Positions 16,072-24,714 of a stretch of DNA of 64,000 nucleotides are shown here, one piece after another. Made by a program: the position numbers and the translations under genes. Numbering within the stretch: the stretch's first letter is position 1; every line of letters starts with the position of its first letter. Source of the DNA: Bacillota bacterium (GTDB lineage: Bacteria; Bacillota; Clostridia; Peptostreptococcales; Anaerovoracaceae); assembly GCA_022793795.1 (NCBI GenBank), contig JAAWDM010000025.1:110563-174562 (forward strand), written 5' to 3'. The notes under the pieces were generated by a model that saw only the letters and a program-made list of their open reading frames with translations, had not been told where the DNA came from and did no database searches.

Positions 16072-17786
16072 AACCGTTCACCTGCCTTTACTGCAATGCT
16101 AGCGTGTTCTCTGGTATCGGCAGACTTGAGAAATGCCAGCAGAGCCCAAGAAACCATCATGCTGGTGCCGCCGTTGGAAACGAAAGGAAATGTCACGCCA
16201 GTAAAAGGGAACAAATCTACTGAGCCGAATACATTGAGAATGGTCTGAAACACAAACATGGACATGGCCCCACAAGCGCCGATGGTATAGAAGGCGGAAC
16301 GACCTTCCATAATGGAGCGAACCGCAAACACCGCCAGAGTTACCATACAGGCCACTGCCAAAAGAGCGATAATCAATCCCCACTCCTCAATCAGCATACC
16401 GAATACCATATCCGTATCAGCCGCTGGAACACTTTCTAGCCATCCCTCTCCGGCTCCCACGCCTACCATACCGCCGCTGGCCGCAGCGCTCATGGCTCTG
16501 CTCTGCTGAAACCCTGCGCCGTCCACAAACTCCGGCTCCCATACATGTCCCCAGGAGGCAAACCGATTGGCGATATAGGGCTTAAAGCGGAGAATCATCA
16601 ATCCTCCTGCTAAAGCAGCGCCCAAAAATAACACCAGCTTGGAGAAATCTCCACTGCGAAGGAAAGCGATAATCACAAAAGTCACATAAAAGATAATGGC
16701 TGTTCCAAAGTCTCCCATAACGGCCAAACATCCGAAACAAAAGGCTGAAAATATCATGAACACGGTCAAATTCTTTTTCATAAACAGCTCATCCAAAGTA
16801 CCTGCGCCAATCCAGATAAAGGCCACCTTGGCAAACTCCGACGGCTGGAAGGAAATTCCTCCGATTTGAATCCAGTTTTTTGCACCAAAGGCAAAACTGC
16901 CAAAGACCAGATTAGCCAAAAGCAGCAGCCCAGCCCCCACCAAAAGAATCCAGCGCAAAGATTTTGTCAAGGTCAGATTCCGAAGAATGATGCAGATAAC
17001 AAACATAGCCGCCACTCCCAGGCCCACTGCCACAAGCTGTTTGAAAAGAGCGTCGCTGTTGGATGAGGCCACCACCGCCAAGCTGAGAGTGGACAAAAAG
17101 AAAGCGATAATATCCATCTCAAAGGCTGTCTGCCCCATGGATTTCAGCGCTGCTACATAAATCCACATGATGGCCATCAGACCGCCAAAGCCAATGAAAA
17201 TATCCATCATGGCTTCCTCTGGCAATGCGATGGACAGCTGAAATGCAGTCAGCAACTGAAATAAAGTCAGCGCCGCCAGGGTTGGGCCTGCCGACATGGG
17301 TCTGGTATCGCTTCGGCGCATGTGAATATTGTTGTTCTTTTCCTCTAAGCTGATGGGCAAAAGGGTGCAGGTAGTCAAACCCATACGAATCCTATCGCCG
17401 TAATCCACCGGCTGAGAAACGTGAGCCTCCTCTACCTTTTCTTCGTTGATATAGCTGCCGTTTCTGGAACCCAGATCCTGAAAAATCCAGTTTCCTCCCA
17501 TATCTCGCATGAGGATTCCGTGATTCCGTGAGATAGTGGTATCCCCTGAAACCACATCGCAACTGTTGGCCCTGCCAATGACGTTTTCCCAATGGGTCAA
17601 CGGCAGGCTGATTTCCTCCTGCTCATACCTACCGTCCGCCAGCGGCCGCAGGATTTCCATGTGAAGATAGGCCCACACCTCCGCCGGATTCTTGGTCTTC
17701 AGCAAAGACCGAATACACCGGACTAAAATATATACGGCCAGCACGATGAAAACCCATCGCACCAGTTCCGTGAATATCGCACTCAT
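16068..17786 (-). CDS. FHA domain fused to a SEDS (FtsW/RodA/SpoVE) glycan polymerase
   Basis: About 572 residues. After one membrane helix, an FHA domain (about 40-125: VIGRANSCDVVSGD, ISRNHGIL, DLGSRNGSYIN) precedes about ten membrane segments of the SEDS family (ILVGAGLLLLANLVFG; GISFQPSEFAKV; FPFTGVTFPFVSNGGTSMM). SEDS proteins polymerise lipid II; FHA domains bind phosphothreonine, so a Ser/Thr kinase probably tunes this enzyme. The ATG at 17786 is preferred because AGGAGG lies 5 bp upstream; the longer frame from 17801 has none. No kinase gene is in the window. Confidence 0.92.
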   Translation of the reverse strand: MSAIFTELVRWVFIVLAVYILVRCIRSLLKTKNPAEVWAYLHMEILRPLADGRYEQEEISLPLTHWENVIGRANSCDVVSGDTTISRNHGILMRDMGGNWIFQDLGSRNGSYINEEKVEEAHVSQPVDYGDRIRMGLTTCTLLPISLEEKNNNIHMRRSDTRPMSAGPTLAALTLFQLLTAFQLSIALPEEAMMDIFIGFGGLMAIMWIYVAALKSMGQTAFEMDIIAFFLSTLSLAVVASSNSDALFKQLVAVGLGVAAMFVICIILRNLTLTKSLRWILLVGAGLLLLANLVFGSFAFGAKNWIQIGGISFQPSEFAKVAFIWIGAGTLDELFMKKNLTVFMIFSAFCFGCLAVMGDFGTAIIFYVTFVIIAFLRSGDFSKLVLFLGAALAGGLMILRFKPYIANRFASWGHVWEPEFVDGAGFQQSRAMSAAASGGMVGVGAGEGWLESVPAADTDMVFGMLIEEWGLIIALLAVACMVTLAVFAVRSIMEGRSAFYTIGACGAMSMFVFQTILNVFGSVDLFPFTGVTFPFVSNGGTSMMVSWALLAFLKSADTREHASIAVKAGERL

Positions 17787-17893
17787 AATACCTCCTTCCA
17801 AATATCCCCCTATCCCCTGGCTATAAAGCGGCTTATGTCCCCGTCAGGCCAGGACCTCTAATTGTAAATCATTCTAACATAGAAAATAGATGT

Positions 17894-17922
17894 TTGCAAT
17901 ATAAGGGAAAATTGAGTATAAT
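17894..17922 (+). promoter_or_regulatory. Predicted promoter of the aldo/keto reductase gene
   Basis: TTGCAA (17894-17899) and TATAAT (17917-17922) are exactly 17 bp apart, about 50 bp before the start codon. Confidence 0.72.
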
Positions 17923-17973
17923 CTGGATATGACAATTCACCGGTATTATACCGTTTCATAAGGAGGATTTACT

Positions 17974-19143
17974 ATGGAATACACCGATTTTAAAGGATTG
18001 AAAATCTCCCGTCTGGGCTTTGGCACCATGCGTCTGCCCCTGGACAGCGAAGGAAAGATCGACTATGAAGAAGGACAGAAAATGATGGATTATGCTCTGG
18101 CAAACGGTATCAATTATATCGACACCGCCTATATGTACCACGAAGGAAGAGCCGAAGTTTTCACCGGTAAAGCCATTGCAAAACATCCAAGAGACAGTTT
18201 TTATCTAGCCGATAAGCTGCCCATCTGGCTCTGCAAAACAGAAGAGGACGTGGCTCGTATCTTTGAAAAACAGCTTTCCAAGTGTAATGTAGACTACTTT
18301 GACTTTTATCTCCTCCACAATGTGGATGAGGAATGTTGGCCAGCCATCAAAGAACTTCATGCGGTAGACTATTTAAAACAGCAGATTGCCGCTGGCCGAA
18401 TCGGTCATCTGGGCGCCTCCTTCCACTGCGACGCTGATTTGCTGCGGGAGGTTCTCACCCTGTACGGCGACGACCTGGAATTCATCCAGCTGCAAATCAA
18501 TTACTTTGACTGGGAATACCAGGATGCAGAAGCCATTTATAAGGTGGCTCAAGAATTCAATAAACCGCTTGTCATCATGGAGCCCCTCCGGGGCGGTATG
18601 CTGTCAAACCCAATGAGTGAGGATGCTTGTAAGATTCTGGATGAAGCTGCGGCAGACGCCACCCAAGGGATGGCCGGCGACGGTCACGCCAGCTATACAG
18701 CCTATGCCCTTCGCTTTGTAGATGGACTAGAGGGTATCCTGACCACCCTTTCCGGCATGTCCAACCTGCAGCAGATGAAGGAAAACATTGAAATCTTTAA
18801 CAGACCGGCCCTTTCCCAAGGGGAACATGAGGCCATCGACCAGGCTGTCAAAACTCTGAAAAACGACATACTGGTTCCATGCACTGGCTGCAATTACTGC
18901 TTCGAGTGTCCTGCCGGTATTAAAATTCCAGAGATTTTCAAAATCTACAACGAGGCCGCTGTAAAAGGCTTCCACTGGATATGGGGTTCTCTGTCCGGTC
19001 AATACAACGAAATACAGCCAAACGCTAAGGCCTGCATCGGCTGCGGCGCCTGCGAATCCCACTGTCCGCAAAAGATTAAAATCGTCAGCAAGCTGGCTGA
19101 AATCGACGCCAAGTATGCTGAGCTGGAAGCTGCCGGCGAGTAG
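17974..19143 (+). CDS. Aldo/keto reductase with C-terminal 4Fe-4S clusters
   Basis: 389 residues. The AKR barrel holds the catalytic set (NYIDTAYMYHEG with Asp and Tyr, ADKLPIW with Lys, FYLLHNVDE with His). The last 100 residues carry two cysteine groups: CTGCNYCFECPAGI, where three Cys match the usual CxxC pattern, and CIGCGACESHCPQ. This is the anaerobe-type AKR-ferredoxin fusion; NAD(P)H or ferredoxin-linked reduction of an unknown carbonyl is expected in the cytoplasm. AAGGAGG precedes the ATG. It stands alone under its own promoter. Confidence 0.92.
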   Translation: MEYTDFKGLKISRLGFGTMRLPLDSEGKIDYEEGQKMMDYALANGINYIDTAYMYHEGRAEVFTGKAIAKHPRDSFYLADKLPIWLCKTEEDVARIFEKQLSKCNVDYFDFYLLHNVDEECWPAIKELHAVDYLKQQIAAGRIGHLGASFHCDADLLREVLTLYGDDLEFIQLQINYFDWEYQDAEAIYKVAQEFNKPLVIMEPLRGGMLSNPMSEDACKILDEAAADATQGMAGDGHASYTAYALRFVDGLEGILTTLSGMSNLQQMKENIEIFNRPALSQGEHEAIDQAVKTLKNDILVPCTGCNYCFECPAGIKIPEIFKIYNEAAVKGFHWIWGSLSGQYNEIQPNAKACIGCGACESHCPQKIKIVSKLAEIDAKYAELEAAGE

Positions 19144-19186
19144 GGATAAAATGTTCCGAAGTCATCCGAAATTTTGATTTCTAACC

Positions 19187-19255
19187 TGTCCCTCAAAAGT
19201 AGAGGCTGATTAGGTATGATACCATACTTTTTCATACTCTACTTTTTGAGGGACA
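19187..19255. repeat. Long inverted repeat (18-bp arms)
   Basis: TGTCCCTCAAAAGTAGAG pairs with CTCTACTTTTTGAGGGACA with one bulged base, around a 32-nt loop that contains its own GGTAT/ATACC hairpin. It follows the AKR stop codon by 44 bp. It may be a terminator, but no clean T-run follows on the plus strand (CTTTAATTTTTT). Confidence 0.6.
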
Positions 19256-19302
19256 CTTTAATTTTTTATGTGACTAAATTGTGAATATTATATAAAAAAA
19301 TA

Positions 19303-19331
19303 TTGATGTTAGGATGAAAAAACGATATAAT
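19303..19331 (+). promoter_or_regulatory. Predicted promoter of the papain-like peptidase locus
   Basis: TTGATG (19303-19308) and TATAAT (19326-19331) are 17 bp apart in an AT-rich stretch. AAAGGAGG precedes the ATG at 19375. Confidence 0.65.
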
Positions 19332-19374
19332 TTATAATATATTTAATTACTATCTTAAAAAGGAGGCATTTGAT

Positions 19375-20453
19375 ATGAAAAAAAGACTATTAGTGATTGT
19401 AATGGTTGCTTTGATGGTAATCTTGCAGGGAACAGCATCATTTGCAGGGGAAGAAACATCTCTAAAAGAAGATTTTGATTCACTTCTTTTTGAGGAAGTG
19501 GAAAATATGGCGCAATTTGTTTCAATAAATAGGGGCAATTTGGGAATAGATGAAAAAATCCCCTCTATTTAGGCGAACCTATGAAAGTCTATATGGTGCA
19601 GAATGGAGAATTTGTGCCTTCCTCCATTCAATATTATCCGTTATTTAATCAAATAAAACAAATAGTTGGCCTAATATTAGCCAAATGGGATGAGAAGACT
19701 GGCCAGCCTATTGTCAATTATACAACCGAATTGTGTGAGGAACTCAATAAAAATTATGAGATAGCGGGTTGTTGTATTATTATTGATGCAGAGGCTATTT
19801 ATATTAACAAGGGCATTGATTTTAAAAAAATAAGTGAAAATGAGGTTCAGGAAAATAGTCTATGCTCCCTGGAACATGTTTTAAACAAAGATTTTAATTT
19901 AGCAAAGTCATGTTTTACTATCAAAAAACAACTAGTTTTGCACGAAGAATCTTTGTATTCTGTTAATGCGAATATGGTAATTAGTGTTCGAGGAATTAAG
20001 CAAGATTCAGGTTCTCAGTATTGCTGGGCATGTACTTCCGTTTCACTAGGGCAGTACAGAAAACCTAATATTGTGTTGAGCGAGAAAGAAATTGCAAAAA
20101 AGTATTCTGGTGACTTAATGACACCACAGGATATTTCTACTTGTGGATTGGTTTTAAGTCAGGAATATGGCGTTTCAACGATACGATATAATGTAAATCC
20201 AACGTTTAATACAATAAAAAATAATATAAATGCAGATAATCCAATGATTTCCAGTGTTAGATATTCAGATGGTAGTGGACATTCTATTTTGATTAACGGT
20301 TATAATGATGCAACTTCTAAATATGTGGTAGCGATGGATCCAGTAACAGGAACATATAGAACGTTGAATACTACATCATCAGGAGGGAATTATTATGTAG
20401 CATATGTTTCTCCAAATGGGGCAAGTGCAAGTATTTACCGATATATAGTTTAA
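19375..20453 (+). pseudogene. Secreted papain-like (C39-type) cysteine peptidase, split by a one-base frameshift
   Basis: The first frame (19375-19572) gives a signal peptide (MKKRLLVIVMVALMVILQG...ASFAG) and a short acidic segment. The next frame (open from 19554; first ATG 19581, to 20453) gives about 290 residues with a papain-like site: Gln/Cys in SGSQYCWACTSVS, His in GHSILINGYND, then an Asp in AMDPVTG. Neither half works alone as a secreted enzyme. Adding one base in the A6 run (19553-19558) or C4 run (19560-19563) joins ...GIDEKIP to LYLGEPMKV. A real disruption, phase variation at a homopolymer and a sequencing error all remain possible. Low GC compared with neighbours hints at acquisition. 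Confidence 0.75.
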
Positions 20454-20458
20454 TTTAC

Positions 20459-20965
20459 ATGAAGAAAAGAGATTTGTATATCCTCATCTTCCTCGTTATT
20501 TTCTGCCTTATATTTACCATAGGAAAGAGCGTGGAAGAATACGGTCCCACATGGCTTCTGTACGAAAAGATAACAGATAGGGATTTAAAGATTTTGGAGG
20601 TGACCCCTGAAGATGTGGAGTCCCTTGTGCTTTCTACTGTGATGATTGAGGAAAAGGAAATCACCAATAAGCAGGATATCACTTGGGTTATTGAGACGAT
20701 CAATAAGAGCAAACTGCTTGGCAGGAGAATCTTTCAGGAAGATAACCGCGATGGCAATTATACATGCGACTTCACCTTTCGTTTAAAGGACGGAGAGGAA
20801 GTAGAAGTACAGGCACTATCCTTCCGAATTGATAGCGAAGAATCTGAAAATTCAGTATTTCTTTTACAGCTGCCAGAGGATGGAAAGGTGGAATGGAAGT
20901 ATAATGGTGAATATTTCTTTCAGGGTGAGTTAATAGAGCTGTTTTGGGAACTATATCAGAAATAA
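20459..20965 (+). CDS. Unknown small secreted or membrane-anchored protein
   Basis: 168 residues with an N-terminal hydrophobic segment (DLYILIFLVIFCLIFTIG, residues 5-22) that may be a signal peptide or anchor, followed by an acidic, beta-rich domain. I recognise no family. It starts 6 bp after the peptidase frame ends and is probably co-transcribed with it. Its product could be a partner or protective protein for the peptidase, but only position supports that. Confidence 0.65.
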   Translation: MKKRDLYILIFLVIFCLIFTIGKSVEEYGPTWLLYEKITDRDLKILEVTPEDVESLVLSTVMIEEKEITNKQDITWVIETINKSKLLGRRIFQEDNRDGNYTCDFTFRLKDGEEVEVQALSFRIDSEESENSVFLLQLPEDGKVEWKYNGEYFFQGELIELFWELYQK

Positions 20966-20976
20966 TTGTGGTAATT

Positions 20977-21027
20977 AAGGCTGTCGCACAGTTGACCGAA
21001 AGGTCACAAGGAGCGGCAGCCTTTTTT
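20977..21027 (+). terminator. Intrinsic terminator with nested hairpin
   Basis: GGCTGTCGC pairs with GCGGCAGCC and encloses a TGACC/GGTCA inner hairpin with a GAAA loop; six T follow. Confidence 0.8.
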
Positions 21028-21189
21028 ATTGTGTGTAGCGTTAGATGGATTTCGTTCTAAAATACAACATTTTGATAAGCGCCCTTGAGGAGACTGAGAA
21101 ATAGGAAAGACCGCCGCCTTCATGTGCAACAGTCTCTCCAAAAACTTTTTATCAGCCCATTATCTCAACAATTTCCTTTGATGATAATG

Positions 21190-22008
21190 TCAGCCAATCC
21201 GTCTTCCAATCTCCATGGCTGCCTGCAAATAGGCTTCGCTGGCCGAGGCCGGAACTTTTCCTGCGGTTCTCGGTTCCCAGGCGGTAGCGTCCAAATTATC
21301 CTCTGCATAAAGAAAGTAATAGGCCTTCACTCCTCGAAACTGGGCCGCTGCCATCACTGCCGAACATTCCATATCCACCGCGCCGCAGCCTTCCATACGG
21401 CGGCGCTCCATGTTTCGCCGCGTCTCCCGATAAAGTCCGTCTGTAGTCCACACCCTGGTCTTTACATAAGGCAGGCCCAAATCTTTCAAAATTGCCTCCG
21501 TCTCAAGGCAGGTGTTCACCTCTATGTACTGTGATTTACTGTAATTTCCAGTAGCGTCCTCCCTATCAGCAGCTATATAGTGATAGCTGGTACCCTCATC
21601 CCTGCAAGCAGCTGTGGGCAGAATGAGATGCCCTGCTGGAATTTCTCTGTCCAAAACGCCGCAGGAACCAAAAAACACAAAATTCCGGCAGCCCATGGCA
21701 ATGGCCTCCTCCATATGGGCTACTGTCATCGATGCGCCCATGGCAGTGCGGTAGATGGCCAGGTCTTTTGCTTCCGCCGGCCATCCCCACTGGCGGCTGT
21801 CAATCCTGTAGATTGGCAGCCGGACGGCCAGCTGGGCGGCAGCCATGGGCTCTATCAGCGTGGCGGCGTAATCTGTTTTGGCTATGTCAAGAATGGTTTT
21901 CCGAAAGGTTACAATGACCGTTTCCGGCATATCCTTGACTGGCTCATAGACGTCCCATGGGTTGAGAATGGCTGTTTTGGCTTGGTCATAAGCATCAAAC
22001 AGACTCAT
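21190..22008 (-). CDS. Nucleoside phosphorylase (PNP/UDP family)
   Basis: About 272 residues. The phosphorylase core is visible: phosphate/ribose side (FVFFGSCGVLDREIPAGHLILPTAA), MGASMTVAHMEEAIAMG, and the base-binding loop GCGAVDMECSAVMAAAQFRG with the typical MECSA. It cleaves a nucleoside with phosphate to base and ribose-1-phosphate in salvage. Uridine is the likeliest substrate by resemblance, but this is not certain. The ATG at 22008 follows GGTGAA; the frame opens slightly upstream with TTG. Its start overlaps the preceding gene by 14 bp. Confidence 0.85.
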   Translation of the reverse strand: MSLFDAYDQAKTAILNPWDVYEPVKDMPETVIVTFRKTILDIAKTDYAATLIEPMAAAQLAVRLPIYRIDSRQWGWPAEAKDLAIYRTAMGASMTVAHMEEAIAMGCRNFVFFGSCGVLDREIPAGHLILPTAACRDEGTSYHYIAADREDATGNYSKSQYIEVNTCLETEAILKDLGLPYVKTRVWTTDGLYRETRRNMERRRMEGCGAVDMECSAVMAAAQFRGVKAYYFLYAEDNLDATAWEPRTAGKVPASASEAYLQAAMEIGRRIG

Positions 22009-22438
22009 AGTATTCACCAATATGGTTGGCGACGATCTTTAAAATGGTCATCCATTCCGTCATATCTCCCTGGCCCTGGTTTGTAGCCTTTGCAGCGGCA
22101 GCGCAGACTGCGGCGCCGGCTTTTGCAGCCATGGCGTCTATGCCGCCCTCTTCCTTCTTTTGATCGGAATCCGCTACTAGAGCAAATTCTGTCAGCAGAT
22201 ATCTGCGAACTGTGCGATAAATTTTATCCTGGTAGTAATCCATGGCTTTTTCCATGGTATCGATCCCCTGTTCTTTCAACTGATTGACGTCAGCCTCTGC
22301 AAAGTCCACGGTAATCTTTCCTCTCTGTCTTAACGCGCCTTCCGGCCCGCCAAAATCGCAGATGGCCAGATCCACGTTATTATGAAAAGGCTCGTCTGGT
22401 ATTAAACGAATTTCTTTTATGGTATTGTTTTCTTCCAT
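21995..22438 (-). CDS. Unknown cytoplasmic protein in the nucleoside phosphorylase operon
   Basis: 147 residues, no signal or membrane segment, with an Ala-rich helix near residues 100-118. The N-terminal half (RLIPDEPFHNNVDLAICDFGGPEGALRQRGKITVDF) looks like a small beta domain. I recognise no family. GGGAGG lies 5 bp before the ATG, and overlap with the phosphorylase start suggests translational coupling. Confidence 0.65.
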   Translation of the reverse strand: MEENNTIKEIRLIPDEPFHNNVDLAICDFGGPEGALRQRGKITVDFAEADVNQLKEQGIDTMEKAMDYYQDKIYRTVRRYLLTEFALVADSDQKKEEGGIDAMAAKAGAAVCAAAAKATNQGQGDMTEWMTILKIVANHIGEYYESV

Positions 22439-22494
22439 AGTATCCTCCCCTGAAACGAAACGGTTGCTTTCTTCCGTTTTTATGATATACGGTT

Positions 22495-22524
22495 ATCATA
22501 CCACAAAAAACGCTGACTATGCAA
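22495..22524 (-). promoter_or_regulatory. Predicted promoter of the phosphorylase operon
   Basis: On the minus strand, TTGCAT (22519-22524) and TATGAT (22495-22500) are 18 bp apart; a TG just before the -10 adds an extended -10 element. Confidence 0.55.
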
Positions 22525-22670
22525 AAAATCCCACTGTCGATGGGCCAATAAAACGTAGTGACAATATATTTTACTCCCGCCGCTCACTGAGGGTAAGAAA
22601 ATTGTAAGATTTTACATATAAAATTTTAATATGGCCTTCATCGGTAATTAAGGTTTGTCTCTTATCATTC

Positions 22671-22679
22671 TGGTATACT
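22671..22679 (+). promoter_or_regulatory. Extended -10 promoter of the glycolipid operon
   Basis: TGGTATACT (extended -10) lies about 100 bp before the glycosyltransferase start. The -35 region is poor. The whole divergent spacer 22439-22780 holds this, the minus-strand promoter and nothing else that I can see. Confidence 0.45.
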
Positions 22680-22780
22680 GAAAATGCTGCTGAGGGGACA
22701 TGTCGCGGGCCATGGCCGGACAGGGAGGCGGCAAAATGCATACGCATGAGATATGACATGAGATATGAAAGGGGTATTAT

Positions 22781-23905
22781 ATGAATATTTTGATTTTGAC
22801 AGGTCGGTTTGGTATGGGGCATATCAGTGCGGCGCAGGCCATTGCAGAGGACATCGGGGATACCAGTTGTGAGGCGTCTGTTGCCACTGTGGATTTTATG
22901 GAATATCTGTTTCCAGAGCTGAATCGGGTCATTTATCATGGTTTTAATTTTCTGGTTTCTCGCTGTTCCACGGTTTACAATCATCTTAACAAGGCGGCGG
23001 GAAAATATGGGGATGTGCCCCTGAAGCTGGCTTTGCTGCGAAAAATCGACAGTCTCATGGAACGTTACCAGCCAGACCTTATCATCGCTACTTTGCCGGT
23101 TTGCGGCCAGTACATTTCTGCCTATAAGAAGCGGCGTTGCTGCCAGGTGCCGCTGTATACCTATATCACCGATATTACGCTTCATGAGGAATGGATTGCC
23201 GATGAAACTGATTTGTATTTTGTCGGGGACCTGTCTACAAAAAACGCTTTGATTTCACGGGGCGTTTCGCCTAGCAAAATCCTGGTCACCGGTATTCCGG
23301 TTCGCAAAGTCTTTCACCAGGCCCAAGAGGAACAATCGGTGCAGGCGCGGCAAGAGGCGCAAAAGAGGCTAGACGGTTCTGGGGAAAGCAGCTGTGCCCA
23401 GGTTTTAATCATGGGCGGCGGTCTGGGCCTGATTCCTGGCGGCAATCAGCTCTTAAAGACCATGAACAGTCTGGACTCTGTTTCCGTAACCTTAATCGCT
23501 GGAAGGAATCATCGTCTGGCAGAGGAAGTCCGCGAAAAATATCCAAACATCCATGTGGTAGGCTTTACCAATCGGGTGGATCAATATTTAAAGCAGGCTG
23601 ATTTGATTATCACCAAGCCTGGCGGCATCACCACCTTTGAAGCTATTGCTGCCAAAACCCCTCTCTTTGTGGTTCATCCATTTTTAGAGCAGGAACGGGG
23701 CAACGCGCTCTTCATCGAAAGCGCCAATATCGGTCGCATCATTTGGGACAAGCATGCTGACATTGCAGCAGAATTCCTGGCTTTGTTCCGTGACAAGACT
23801 CGGCTTTTGGCCATGCAAAGCAACATGTCCAAGCTGGAAGCCAGTTTCAGCCCCGTGGGCCCGCTGGAATACTACATGGAAAGGGAGATGGAAAAATGCT
23901 GTTAA
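22781..23905 (+). CDS. MGDG synthase-like diacylglycerol glycosyltransferase
   Basis: 374 residues. The N-terminal domain begins ILILTGRFGMGHISAAQAIAEDI, the MGDG_synth signature; the C-terminal GT28 half has VLIMGGGLGLIPGG, VVGFTNRVDQYLKQADLIITKPGGITTFEAIA and the EQERGN motif. Such enzymes add sugar from UDP-sugar to diacylglycerol at the cytoplasmic face (UgtP/MGDG type). The downstream deacetylase start overlaps by 10 bp, and a flippase-like gene follows. The operon therefore suggests making and exporting a glycolipid or glycolipid-anchored polymer. Confidence 0.88.
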   Translation: MNILILTGRFGMGHISAAQAIAEDIGDTSCEASVATVDFMEYLFPELNRVIYHGFNFLVSRCSTVYNHLNKAAGKYGDVPLKLALLRKIDSLMERYQPDLIIATLPVCGQYISAYKKRRCCQVPLYTYITDITLHEEWIADETDLYFVGDLSTKNALISRGVSPSKILVTGIPVRKVFHQAQEEQSVQARQEAQKRLDGSGESSCAQVLIMGGGLGLIPGGNQLLKTMNSLDSVSVTLIAGRNHRLAEEVREKYPNIHVVGFTNRVDQYLKQADLIITKPGGITTFEAIAAKTPLFVVHPFLEQERGNALFIESANIGRIIWDKHADIAAEFLALFRDKTRLLAMQSNMSKLEASFSPVGPLEYYMEREMEKCC

Positions 23906-24714
23906 ATTCTATGGTATCAATGGCGTCAGCGGCGCAAGTACAGGCCCAGAGTCAGACGCAAAGTCAAGCCCAGAACCAAACCGCGGCGGAAAGTCCATGT
24001 CCGGCCCAATCTCCATTTCAGGCTCAATCAAAAATCCTATATCTGACCTTTGACGATGGCCCTAGCGTCAGGTTTACGCCTCAGCTTTTAGACCTGCTGG
24101 ACAGTCTTCAAATCAAGGCCACCTTTTTCGTGGTGGGAAAATTCGTCAAAAAGAATCCAGACATTCTGCGGCGGATGGCCGATTCCGGTCACGGAATCGG
24201 CCTCCATTCCTATAACCATCGCAGCGCCTACCTGATGACGCCGGCCACAGCCCGCAAAGACTTCTGTCAGTCCATCGCAGCCCTCCACTTGGCGGGCGTG
24301 GAACCCACCTGTTTCCGCCCGCCCTGGGGCCATACCCGAGAATTCACTCTGGCTCTGGCCATGGAATTTAATCTGTTTCCCGTCTACTGGGATGTGATGG
24401 CCCAGGATTGGAAGGCTACCCAGTCAGCTACGGAAATTCAGCGCCGCCTTCTGGCGCGCACCCACAGCGGTTCTGTTATCTGTCTCCACGACGGCCGGGG
24501 CCGCAACAACGCGCCTGGCCGCACCATACAAGCTCTAAAGCAGGTTCTTCCCCTTTGGCTGGCTGACGGTTACCGCTTTGAGCTGGTCACCAAAGGGCTA
24601 CGCCCCCTTCCCGGAGGCAACCCAACCAATTCCAATGAGCCTGCCTGTTCCGCTTCCAGCACAGGAAACCTCTGTAGCGGCAATGCTTTAAAACCAGAAG
24701 GGAGTTTTCTATGA
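23896..24714 (+). CDS. Polysaccharide deacetylase (NodB homology)
   Basis: 272 residues. NodB motifs in order: LTFDDGPS (catalytic and metal Asp), HSYNHR (metal His pair), RPPWGH, and CLHDGRG near the end. It removes acetyl groups from a glycan. The N-terminus is a Gln/Ala/Ser-rich low-complexity stretch (residues 10-45) with only a weak hydrophobic start, so export is unsure. It sits between glycosyltransferase and flippase genes with overlaps at both ends (10 bp and 4 bp). A head-group or polymer made by the operon is a plausible substrate. Confidence 0.88.
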   Translation: MLLNSMVSMASAAQVQAQSQTQSQAQNQTAAESPCPAQSPFQAQSKILYLTFDDGPSVRFTPQLLDLLDSLQIKATFFVVGKFVKKNPDILRRMADSGHGIGLHSYNHRSAYLMTPATARKDFCQSIAALHLAGVEPTCFRPPWGHTREFTLALAMEFNLFPVYWDVMAQDWKATQSATEIQRRLLARTHSGSVICLHDGRGRNNAPGRTIQALKQVLPLWLADGYRFELVTKGLRPLPGGNPTNSNEPACSASSTGNLCSGNALKPEGSFL

